Shown piece after piece: positions 48,901-59,705 of a DNA stretch of 64,000 nucleotides (positions within the stretch are counted from its first letter, which is position 1; every line of letters starts with the position of its first letter). The stretch is from Paramecium sonneborni. Taxonomy: Eukaryota; Ciliophora; Oligohymenophorea; Peniculida; Parameciidae. The notes below the pieces were generated by a model, which saw only the letters and a list, made by a program, of their open reading frames with translations, searched no databases and was not told where the DNA came from. The DNA is taken from assembly GCA_905182985.1 (NCBI GenBank), contig CAJJDN010000131.1, forward strand, positions 274,480-338,479. The letters run 5' to 3'. Position numbers and translations under genes: made by a program.

Positions 48901-50906
48901 ACTTTAATCAGAACATTATAAGCAATAAGGTTAACATTAATGAACAACTATAAAATAATTATAGAATCCACAATAAGCATTAATTGGTTCATTATTAAGT
49001 CCCAAACATTCCCATTACATAGTTAATGTATTTGTATTATGTGATAATACTTAATATACTTTGTCCTGTTTAGTTCCATCTGATTAAGATGAATAAAAAC
49101 TTTGTGCATTTTTAAAAACAGATGGATTATTCTCAATTGTGTATATAAAATATCCATCTGTAGGGAATGATGGCCCATAAAGGATAAAAAAGCTAATAGT
49201 TACACTATGATGTGGATCAATTATGTGATGAACCCTTTCGAATTTTGCTTAAGCCCAAACAAAAGGTCCTCCAAAAACTCGAAATGATTACCAATATGAA
49301 TAATAAATATCTAAACCTTTTAAAAAGTTGGTTCCGATTTCATATATTAATTAATATTAGGCATACTAATCAAGATCACCAGCTTTATTTGTATATTCTT
49401 AAACTAAATAATAAGAGTCTAAAAATATCTATCGTTATATTTTACATAATGTTTCATCATCAAAATCTTAACAATAAGAAGAACCATTTAATTTTTAATT
49501 TGCGCCTGAACAATTGCTTATGCAAATACCTTTATTAATATAATATCCAGAGGTGCAAGTTTGACATTTAAATGGTACTTCACACAATAAACAATTTTGA
49601 GGACAATATCCTGAAGTAATTTAGAATGAAACCATTCCCCATCCTGCAGTATCATCTCTATGATATTTACATATAATATTTACGTATAATTCCCTACTGC
49701 AGAAAATATAAATGAGTATTAAGGAATATCAACATATGTAATTAAATCATATCTTCTAATCGATTAATAAGTTGTATATGAACCTGAATATGTGTTTTCA
49801 TAGACTATTAATTTATGTGTTTGAATTCCAGAGTCATTTCTATAAATTGATCCAAAATAAGTATTATTAATTTTAAATTATATTCCACAATCAATAGGAA
49901 TTTGATTATATGTGAATATAGAAATTTTGATTCCAATTAAGTAAGTTGAATAGGAATAAGAAGATATTTTGTTAAAAAATCTATATATACCAGAACTAAA
50001 CTTAAATACTCCATAATTATATGAATTCAATCTGATGATAGTTGGAGATGTATCTATATGCTTTGGGTCATATATTAATGACCATTTATAATTTTCAGAG
50101 GAAAATGCTTCCTCAAAGCTACCATATTCTAAAGATTGAACTATTATTTTAATATAATAATAATTTTTACTTCCAAAATTTTAACAAAATCCCTTCTAAT
50201 ATAATGGTGAGGAGATATCACAAATATTCATGCATCCAACAATTTTCTAATAATATAAATTTGATGGACAAGGTGGACAGATGTTATTTGTAGGCGATCC
50301 ATAATAACATCCTGTGCATTGATTAAATTTTGGACCTGTACAAGACACACATGAAGGATAGCATTGTGGACTTGATATATAAAAATTTCTAATTGAAACT
50401 TATCCAGTAGTGGTGTTTGAGACATATACTTAAGTTTTGCCTTAAGTAGAGCCCGCTGTAATAATTGTGAAGTTGACAGTTCTTACTTCAGCAATAATGT
50501 TGTCACAAAATTATGTTGTCAATGAATAAGTTGGAGGTGATGTATATGTATATGAGTATGAAAATGACCCAAAAACAAAGGTTACATCTTAAGTTGACCA
50601 TGTACCTTGAAAATATAAATCCACTGATACAAAATAACCATTCTTGTAAGAATAGGATAAATAATATTGTGCTACTAAATTTGCGTTATTTAGAGTTATG
50701 TAACTTGTTGGAGGAGTTGTGCAAGTGATAAAATAAGCAGTTTCAGTATTTGTTGACGAAACAAAGTATCCTGAATATTTATATATCAAAGTTCCAGAGT
50801 GATAAGTAAATTTCTAATTTTAGTATAAGAAACCATATTATAATTACCATTATGCATAAGTTATTGAAATCAAGCAAACCAGGGCAAAAAATATTAACAA
50901 TGTCAT
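42937..50906 (-). CDS. Giant cysteine-rich multi-pass surface protein 3 (about 2184 aa after collapsing the duplication)
   Basis: Start MTLLIFFALVCLISITYAQ is a clear signal peptide. The ectodomain closely follows paralogue 1: ITCTTPPTSYITLNN, VDLYFQGTWST, then CYPSCVSCTGPKFNQCTGCY. Introns 50141-50170 (30 nt), 49658-49683 (26 nt) and one of 26 nt before CPITEDTS fall at the same positions as in paralogue 1. Long CGDGI...CDDGN...DGC arrays follow, then INVDYPENLQIYFQAYDLLS and membrane helices (LRSILTSIFATLILLMCISF; VILGFIQMSFLILSLVIVFL), ending at TGA 42939-42937. The duplicated block 46854-49520 lies inside the gene. After collapsing it and removing the introns, the length is one base short of a whole number of codons. 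The discrepancy lies in the T6 run at 43634-43639, where the frame shifts relative to the paralogue: a sequencing error or an early inactivating deletion. Confidence 0.82.
46854..49520. repeat. Direct 1333-bp duplication split by one N (likely assembly artefact)
   Basis: Copy 1 is 46854-48186, N at 48187, copy 2 is 48188-49520 (offset 1334). The copies appear identical wherever compared. The block lies in the middle of the cysteine-rich gene; removing one copy plus the N restores an order of domains matching the paralogue at 16189-22053. With both copies present the translated gene runs from one copy into an N and restarts. Confidence 0.9.
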
Positions 50907-51551
50907 TAATTTAAAATAATAGAAAAATAAAATATTGAATTATATTATTATATATCAAAAAGTATTATCTTAAAAAAAGTCAGCGTGATCATGATTGCTT
51001 TTTCTATCCATTAGATTAATAATTATTACTAATATTTAAATAAGAGTTTAATAATAATAAAAAATAATACATATAAAATGGAATCAATTTTATAATAAAA
51101 TTAGAAAAAAATGAACGTATACATTTATTTATATATTAGATAAACTGTATATTCTATTTGAATATAAATACATTACATAATGAAAAGGGATTTCTATTTC
51201 TTTTATTAGTTTCAATTTTTCAATATTATGAATGTAGAATAAATTTAATGAAAAAATCTAAAAATTATTGAATAATAAAAATATATATAAAAACATGATT
51301 AAATTATATTGTAATATTTCAATCAGATATATAAATCTTAATTAAATTTAAAAAATATTTGATGACCTTCTTAAGTCATCTTCAAAAGATTGTATAGTTC
51401 TACTAATTGAAGAAAATTCACCTTGTATTTGTAATAGATAATATTTTATAAATAGAACCAAAAAAACTAGAGAGTTAAAAAAAACAAATAAAATATTTAA
51501 ACTTATGTCTGATATAATTAAGTCAAGATCTCCTTCATAATATCTTTCTCA
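50907..51551. other. Spacer with an open in-frame continuation of the small minus-strand gene
   Basis: On the minus strand, after two adjacent TGA codons at 51554-51549, the same frame stays open. It reads ERYYEGDLDLIISDISLNIL, LVFLVLFIKYYLLQIQ and GEFSSISRTIQSFEDDLRRS, which has protein-like composition. The rest, toward 50907, is AT-rich and contains the upstream region of the cysteine-rich gene (ATG at 50906). Confidence 0.35.
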
Positions 51552-51881
51552 TCATTGAAAATTTAATCCTTGTTCAAAATATTTAGTTAATGTAATATAT
51601 ATACATTTGTATAGAATAATATTGTTCGTAGAAAAAACTAAGAATAAATGTTAAGTGATAAGGCTCTCATCTTTTTTGATTTTTAGAGATTCCTCTTAAA
51701 AATTTTTCACTTCTTTTGATTAATTTACAGCCAACCTAGCAGCAAGATTATATTCATCTAAATGTCTGATTAGGATAAATTTAGATTTATAGATTAAATA
51801 TGATTATTTATCTTAACTATTTTTAGCAATTAAAAACAATACTAAATAATATACTTATTAAATCTAACTTTTAGACATCAT
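51552..51881 (-). pseudogene. Small membrane-associated ORF ending in tandem TGA, probably a truncated gene
   Basis: An ATG-initiated frame of 109 codons: MMSKSQIQQVYYLVLFLIAK, SYLIYKSKFILIRHLDEYNL, AARLAVNQSKEVKNFQEESL and a second hydrophobic stretch (HLFLVFSTNNIILYKCIYIT) ending YFEQGLNFQ then TGA TGA. Composition is protein-like. The downstream in-frame continuation suggests the original protein was about 170 residues or more. Options are a real short protein, a pseudogene, or stop-codon readthrough. No homologue is recognised and no intron removes the stops. Confidence 0.4.
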
Positions 51882-53094
51882 ATTTTTCTAATTAAAATAC
51901 CAACTCTTGTATTTATTTGAATTTATTATTTAAATAGTAATTTTTCAGATTTATTTTTTTTTGAGGAGGACTAGTGAAAAGATATATAAATTCTTTTATA
52001 AATATATTTAATCTTCATTAATTAATATTTAATTAATTAAAGTGTATGGGAGCAATTATCTATCTACTTATATGGAAATTATGAGATTTTTCAAGACACT
52101 TGAATAAGGAAAAATAATTAATATGAACATATATTAAAAAAATTGGAAAATGGATTGAACGTGAAGGGTTTAAAATTTTCTTTTTTATTTTAGTTCTTTT
52201 GACTTTTTTGGTTCAGATAAAGAAGTTAAAAGAGTGAGTTAATGGGATATTTATTATAAATTCTAGGAAATATTTGATAAAATGTATTTTATAATGATAA
52301 TATACCAGTGGAATAGGAAGATATGATGAATAGAAAGGTGAGGAGGATTTTAACATATTACAGTTACTTAAGTTTAACCTAAAAGTAGAGGTTTATATTT
52401 TTAGAGTAAAATCAAGAAAATAATGATCAAATTTAAAAAAAATAGACTAACTTTTTATGTATGAAATATAATATTTAGACAAGAAGAATTATTATGAATG
52501 TAAAACTAGAAATTATTAGACGATGATCATTTAGTTTAGTAAAACTTATTTTAGCTTCTCCTTTAATATATTTAGATTTCAAATTTTATCGAGGATTACC
52601 AAATAAAATGATCACATAAAAAATAAGAAGCTAATCTTATGAGATAGAAAGAAAAAAATAGAATAATAAAAATCAGTTTTATACCTCTAGGCTATAGATT
52701 TGGAGAGGGCGGATGAATTGAAAATTAAGGGTTTATGGCCAGTCTTGAAGATAATTATACAATACTTGGACAAGTCAATTTGATTTAACCTCTGATTATT
52801 TAATATTCAAAAAGTTTGCATAATAATTTATATAACAATTATATAATTTTAAAATTTTGGGTGTTATTTTTCTTTAATTATATGATAAGTATTAAAACTA
52901 TTAGGTTTGAGTAGAGAAAAATAAAATTTTGAATTGTTAATTCCATTTTTAGGTCTTCTAAAACTTATAATAAAGAATTTAGTTGTTAATGGAAAATAGA
53001 ATTATTTTTATATTTTTCTAAAGTTCTATATATCTTATAATATTAAAATATTATTAATAATATAGATCTCGCTTTAAAACTTTTTGGTTTGAAA
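51882..53094. other. Non-genic stretch with possible repeat-protein remnant at 52030-52400
   Basis: On the plus strand, short pieces read IGKWIEREGFK (near 52143), KRVSQWDIYYKFQEIFDKM (near 52225-52275) and SGIGRYDE (near 52308). These recall a MORN-2-like repeat (GKWIEL..., GRWDIYYK..., GGGSYDE) that I associate with ciliate gene families. Stops and frame changes separate them, so any gene is decayed. The remainder up to 53094 shows nothing. Confidence 0.3.
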
Positions 53095-56000
53095 ATGGAA
53101 GAAGCGAAAAAGGAATTAAATTAAGGATTTTAAAATGAATAGGCCTAATTACTACTTGAGTAAGCAAAAGGTTCTGATAATACTACCAGAAAAAAAGTTT
53201 GTGAGTGGATTATTGCTCATTAGGTCTGTCCTTAATATAAATATTAAGCTTATAATATTTTAGGTATTAATTAACTAACTTGAGGATGTACTTAGATTAA
53301 CCTTAATTAAAAAGAAAAACAGTTTAAATATGCTCTTGAAATAGCTATGATGCACAAATTTAATCCTTCCTAATCATTGAAAAACTTATCAGACCTATAC
53401 TTAGAATAAAATAACTGGATTGAAGCTCTAAAATATTCTGAGTAATTAGTATTATCTGGTAAAGGTACTTTTTTAATAAATTCATATAATAATATGGGTT
53501 AAGCATATTTAGGTTTAAATCAGATAGATAAATGTTTAGAACATTTTTAGTTAGCTTATAATGAAAGTGTTACTAAATTAGGATTTGATCACAAATCTAC
53601 TAAAGAGGTGGGGAAATAAATTAATTTAACACGATAACGATAACGATATGAAAATAATAAAGAATAGTAATTAATCTAAAAATAAATTCCATATCACAAT
53701 AATAAAAGGGTAATCAAGAAAACTTCAAAAGCTCAAAATTATTAACCAGATAAAATTGTTGAGTAGGATCAAGAACTCAAACTAAATTATAACGAAAATC
53801 TAACATCAAATTTATAAACATTTTTAGTAGAATTTTCAAAAAATAAAAATGAAAATTCTTAAGATATTAAAATCTTATGTTGTAATTTAATAAATGAATT
53901 TTTTGATTATGCTGAAGTAGATATAGAAATAAAAATATCTAATGTTAACTAGAATTAAGTAGATCACATTTAATAAGAATACAAAGATTTAAATATATCA
54001 ATCAATAGAAGTGGGTAAAAGCAAAAACCTAATTAAACGGATACAAATTCTAATTAAAAAGTTTATACAATGTAAGAATAAACAGGTAACAACATTTCCT
54101 CAAAATAAAAAATGGTCTACATTTAAGAAGAAGTAGTTTCTGAATATATTGTTGAGGCACTCCAAAAAGACATTTAATTTAAACTGGATGACTAATCATA
54201 CTAATATATAATAAGACCTAAATTCAGTTTGAATCAAACAGAATCAAACAAATTTTTTGATAAATTTAAAAATAGATTGGATCATACCATTATTTTAACA
54301 TATAACTTACAATCACATGTTGAAGCTTCTTAAATTCTAAATATATTAAATTATTAATCAATTTAATAAAAGTTGTGCTAATCATTAAATTTAAAAGAAA
54401 TTATAGTATTCCTTTCATCTAACATTTGTCTTAATAATTTTGAATACTATCCAGAGTTGAAAAAATAGGCAGAGATTTTAAAATAAAACTCAACATAGAT
54501 TATCCTTCTTGCTTAAAGAGATTTAAAAGATAAAATCTATTAAATTTAATAGTAATTTAATCAGTTTGTATAAAATTCTCGAAAATATCAACTAAATAAC
54601 GACCTATTTGAAATAGTACTTGAAAATAAACCTGATTTAAAAGTTATTTAATCAAAAGTCAAATAATTATAAGAAGAGGTTGGCAATTTTAATATCATTA
54701 TTAAAGAACCAATAGTTAAAATAGAGAGTAACAAAAATTATGTTTTCCAAGCCGAAATGGAATAATTAAATGATGAAAATATAAAAATTTGTCAAATATA
54801 ATAGAATTTTTAGAAAATGAAAGAGCAAATACTCAAAATTTTTTTCCCATGTTTGGAACTGAAGATCTTTGATAGAAATAAAATTAAGTTATGGAATAAT
54901 TTCCTTAATCAATATCATAATGATGATGAAAAAGAAAATTGGTCTATTTAACAAGAATTGAATTTGCGTATTAAAGGAGAGCAAGATTTAATTAATAAAA
55001 AAGAATAAATTATTATTTAGGATCTAAATAATTATTAATTTTAAAGCATTTATTTCAATTCTCAAGAAAAAATTTTATAAGTAATTAAAAATAAATAAAA
55101 ATTTGATGAACTTTATAAATAAACATTTGTTAAAATATCCCAAAAATTTGGAAAATGTTTAATCAAGATAGTTGATATTGACATAAAAGGGTTAAAATTT
55201 AAAGTCGAAGTCTACTTTGATAACTAAATAGAAATCAGTTAAATATCTTAGTAACTTTAAGAACAATTTTTTGATTAATTAAATATTTACTAAGAAGATA
55301 TTGAAATTTTAGATATATTAAGTTTTTTAAGAAAGACAAAAAGGCAATTTTAAGAAGAATATTAAATAGTTGTATCAAAAATGAATAGAGAATATTGTTT
55401 TATTGGCAATAATGAAAATTTAAACTAAATTAAATAATTATTGGTTTAAATTAAATAATCAAAAAAAGAAAAAATTATCAAAGAATGTATTAAATGTCCA
55501 AATTAGATTATTTTTAATTCTTTAAAATAACAATAAAACGACTAAGGATTGTTCGATAATAAAGATATATAAATTAATTATTTAAGAGACTTTAACATAA
55601 CTCTTTGTTCACTTAATTAATAGATAATAAAAAATAAGTGTGAAAACCTCTCTACAGAAATGAAATAGCTTGAATAACGAATCCAAAAAAAGCTCTACAT
55701 ATTTTAAGAAAAACGAACAAAATTTATTGAAAAAAATTTAAAAGATTTTTGTAAGAATAATTTAGAAGAGGAAAATAATATATTTATTAAATTTTAAAAA
55801 AATTATTACAAAATCATATCTGAATTAGAGTTGGGTAATAAATTATTATAGATTTTACATGCTGATATCAAATAATTAGAATGTGATGCAATTGTCAATT
55901 TTTCTAATCATCCTAATACTAGTTTGAGATAATTAGTTAATCAAATTTTAGAGTTTGGAGGATACTTCTGAAGTAGAAATTATTGAAATGGAGCAATTTT

Positions 56001-58756
56001 CTCATATTCGGTTTATTATTAATATCAAATTAAATTCCCTTCAGAATTATAATTACAATAATCTCAAACAATGTATAGAAAAACTCTTTGAAAGAATAAA
56101 AGATAATTCTTAAATAAAAAGTTTAGCTATTCCATTATTTTTCTAAGATGATATTCAAGGAAAAGAAGAAATAGTTTAACAGTATTTACAAATTATAATT
56201 AATAAATTTTTTGAAGCAAAAAACTTGTAACGGAAAATATATATAACAGAAAATAATCCCTAAAAAACCGATATAATAAATAAGGCCTTAATTAGAATCT
56301 ATCTTCATCCTAATATGGATAATTTTAATGGTAATGGTAAGATGACTAAGGTTATGAGAACTATAATGAATAAAATAATGAATAAATAAATGAAGCATAT
56401 CAGTCATTTTTATAAACAAATAATGAAACAAGAGTTTTATTGAAATAAAATTTTAATTAGCCTTCAAGTACACATTCAGTTAATTTGAAAAGATTAACTT
56501 TAAAAGATAAAAAATTTTATATTAATATAAATTAACTGTTACATATAATAGAGNAAAATAACAATAAAACGACTAAGGATTGTTCGATAATAAAGATATA
56601 TAAATTAATTATTTAAGAGACTTTAACATAACTCTTTGTTCACTTAATTAATAGATAATAAAAAATAAGTGTGAAAACCTCTCTACAGAAATGAAATAGC
56701 TTGAATAACGAATCCAAAAAAAGCTCTACATATTTTAAGAAAAACGAACAAAATTTATTGAAAAAAATTTAAAAGATTTTTGTAAGAATAATTTAGAAGA
56801 GGAAAATAATATATTTATTAAATTTTAAAAAAATTATTACAAAATCATATCTGAATTAGAGTTGGGTAATAAATTATTATAGATTTTACATGCTGATATC
56901 AAATAATTAGAATGTGATGCAATTGTCAATTTTTCTAATCATCCTAATACTAGTTTGAGATAATTAGTTAATCAAATTTTAGAGTTTGGAGGATACTTCT
57001 GAAGTAGAAATTATTGAAATGGAGCAATTTTCTCATATTCGGTTTATTATTAATATCAAATTAAATTCCCTTCAGAATTATAATTACAATAATCTCAAAC
57101 AATGTATAGAAAAACTCTTTGAAAGAATAAAAGATAATTCTTAAATAAAAAGTTTAGCTATTCCATTATTTTTCTAAGATGATATTCAAGGAAAAGAAGA
57201 AATAGTTTAACAGTATTTACAAATTATAATTAATAAATTTTTTGAAGCAAAAAACTTGTAACGGAAAATATATATAACAGAAAATAATCCCTAAAAAACC
57301 GATATAATAAATAAGGCCTTAATTAGAATCTATCTTCATCCTAATATGGATAATTTTAATGGTAATGGTAAGATGACTAAGGTTATGAGAACTATAATGA
57401 ATAAAATAATGAATAAATAAATGAAGCATATCAGTCATTTTTATAAACAAATAATGAAACAAGAGTTTTATTGAAATAAAATTTTAATTAGCCTTCAAGT
57501 ACACATTCAGTTAATTTGAAAAGATTAACTTTAAAAGATAAAAAATTTTATATTAATATAAATTAACTGTTACATATAATAGAGGAGTTGAACAATATTT
57601 TATTAATGGAGAATAGATTGAAAGTGAATTAAATTAATATTTATGTTAATAGAAAAAAAATAATTGTTTTGAATTCGACATTTTTTGGAAATGTTTGCTT
57701 GTTATCATTAACCAATATTATATAAACTAAATAAATTTACAGACAAATTATTCAAGATAAATTAGAAAAATTTAGAGTACCATTTTATTTGGTGAAAACT
57801 TTAAATTTTCTGATTCTATTAATTCATCTTAAAGCCAAGAAAATCAATTTTAAATTGAATCATTTAATTCAAAATAGAATGATAAAATATTATAAAAATT
57901 AAAAGAGGAGTTCTAAAAATCTGTTATTAAATTAAATATATAAATTCCACAAATAAAGAAAGATAAATTAAAAAATTTATATAATTATTTTGATTAAGTT
58001 GCATTGAATAAAATTGAAGATTTTACATAAGGAAAAAAGATTGTCATTGAAATTTTCAAAAAGAATTAAAGCAAATTTTTAAATTAGATAGGGTTTATTG
58101 AGAATTTTGGCAAAAATTATCCCAAAAAATGGATATCTTAAAATGATAATTGTGTCAAAGTACCTTTGAATATGTCCTCTTTGGAATTCATTAAGGTCTA
58201 AAATCATTTTTGTTAATCTGATTTTGGAAATATAAAAGCTATCTTTAGAATTTAAAATAAAATATTATGGAATAACTATGTTAATGAAAGAAATAAATTA
58301 ATAGAGCTTTATTAAAGTCAAGGTTACAATTTAAATAAAATAGAAAGAAAGAGATTTTTATGGCATGGAGTAAAAAACGAACATCCTAAAAAGATTTATG
58401 AGGGTGAAAAAGAAGGTTTTGATTGTTCATACAGTAATAAAAATTCTAGCTGGGGGCCTGGTATAAATGAATTAATAATATTTGTTATCTATTTTGCAGA
58501 AAATGCTTGCTATTCAAGGAATTATTCTTATGAATTAAAATATGATGATGATCAATAATATGTTGGACTGAAAGTATTTTTATGTTGTTTGGTTACAACT
58601 GGTAAAACTGAGTTGAGGAATCCTGATCCCAATATTTTAAGACCGAATGACGATTATGATTGTGTTACAGGCACATCAAATGAGAGCGAGATATTTGTAT
58701 TATATTAAATGGATGTGAGAAGAGCTTATCTAGCTTATGAAGTCATATTTGAATGA
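53095..58756 (+). CDS. PARP-family ADP-ribosyltransferase with TPR-like and macro-like regions
   Basis: Starts MEEAKKELNQGFQNEQAQLL; a 21-nt intron (53264-53284) leads to TPR-like helices (WIEALKYSEQLVLSGKG; NNMGQAYLGLNQIDKCLEHF). A long Lys/Gln-rich middle follows. Then comes a macro-like domain (LQILHADIKQLECDAIVNFS, then NHPNTSLRQLVNQILEFGG, and SLAIPLFFQDDIQGKEEI). The C-terminus is a PARP catalytic domain: FRIQNKILWNNYVNERNKLI, ERKRFLWHGVKNEHP, IYFAENACYSRNY, GLKVFLCCLVTTGKTELRN and SEIFVLYQMD, ending at TGA 58754-58756. The His of WHG and the YFA tyrosine are present. The catalytic Glu position is Ile (IFVLY), as in mono-ADP-ribosylating members. The block 55524-57584 is duplicated by assembly. 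Collapsed length is about 1520 codons, but one or two frame breaks and a 24-nt insertion remain, so activity is uncertain. Confidence 0.8.
55524..57584. repeat. Direct 1030-bp duplication split by one N (likely assembly artefact)
   Basis: Copy 1 is 55524-56553, N at 56554, copy 2 is 56555-57584 (offset 1031). Both copies contain the macro-like region and the same candidate frame breaks, as expected if they are the same DNA sequenced once. Removing one copy and the N makes the PARP gene continuous. Confidence 0.9.
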
Positions 58757-58784
58757 AATTATATAATAAAACATTTATATATAA

Positions 58785-59390
58785 TCATTTTTATTTTTTC
58801 AAAAATTTTAATACTTAATACTTATTATCAGATGAATCTTAAGCATTCATAATTCTTATTTAATTACTAATGAAGCGTGTAATGCCTGATCTATTTTAGT
58901 TTGTTTTTAATTTTGAAATACGTTTCCTAATTTAATTATTCCATCTTACTTCCTGAAACTAATTAAGATCCTCAATAAAGATAATTGAATTTACATTTTT
59001 TTGTGTCCAATTAAAGAAGCAATTTCTTTACAAATTAAATTTGTCAAATTTGAATTTTCTATTTTAGCTAATGTAAAATTACAAGAATCTATCGAACTTT
59101 GTATTACTTAAATCGCTATTTAAAAAAGAACCAGGCTTTAGAAGTTCTAAATTCCCTAATGATAAACTAAATCTATTTCGATTACTAAACAGACTCTTTA
59201 TCACTTATTTTTCATCCATATCCTTTTCTGTTGCAAGTATTTTTTCAAATAAATTAAGTATATATTCTGCAACACGAAATGGAATTAAATTAATATTATA
59301 ATTAAATTCTATAGGATTTAGAGAATCAAAAAGGTTAAATTTAAAGTCAAATTTGATGCTAATTTAATAGTAGCAGTATTTCAACTGCAT
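58785..59390 (-). CDS. Protein of unknown function, 201 aa
   Basis: A single exon of 202 codons, MQLKYCYYQISIKFDFKFNL to LKFLKKQK and TGA. It reads as a soluble, Asn/Lys/Phe-rich protein: LIPFRVAEYILNLFEKILAT, SLFSNRNRFSLSLGNLELLK, NCFFNWTQKNVNSIIFIEDL and EVRWNNQIRKRISKLKTNQN. The frame stays open upstream of the ATG, which in a one-stop code is weak evidence. The chosen ATG leaves a short divergent spacer to the plus-strand frame at 59456. It converges with the PARP gene, with 28 bp between stops. The family is not recognised. Confidence 0.55.
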
Positions 59391-59455
59391 CAATTTATAA
59401 CATTTGATTTTTAGAAAATATTTGTTGATTTTTACCACACTTAATTAATATAAAA

Positions 59456-59700
59456 ATGGAAAGTTGGGAAAAATAAATTAGTAAAGCTTTTAAATAGATC
59501 TTTAGTATTTTTGTATTTATTAGGCAGCGGAAATGACTTTGAGGGAAATGACTTAAATTAATTATAAATAGAAAGGAAAATTAAAATTAAAACCTGAAAA
59601 TTGATGATAATTAAGAAGTTTCATGGGAAGGTTACTATTTTAATGAAAATGAAGTAGATTCAGAATATAAAATATATGTTAATTAAATGAAAAGGTAGCA
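59456..59700 (+). pseudogene. Short possible gene or remnant
   Basis: ATG at 59456 opens MESWEKQISKAFKQIFS. A 19-nt GT...TAG segment would join SGNDFEGNDLNQLQIERK, and a different frame downstream reads LKIDDNQEVSWEGYYFNENE VDSEYKIYVN. The pieces are protein-like but the frame changes between them cannot be explained by an intron. It is either a decayed gene or a gene with a sequence error. No function can be proposed. Confidence 0.3.
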
Positions 59701-59705
59701 TATAC

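Noticed and set aside
47878..49538. Two long plus-strand frames of about 107 codons in each copy of the duplicated block
   Set aside because: They are antisense to the cysteine-rich gene and are repeated only because of the assembly duplication.
58461..58499. 39-nt GT...AG intron in the PARP catalytic domain
   Set aside because: Splicing it would delete the conserved IYFA residues; the TA-bounded 24-nt insertion explains the anomaly better.
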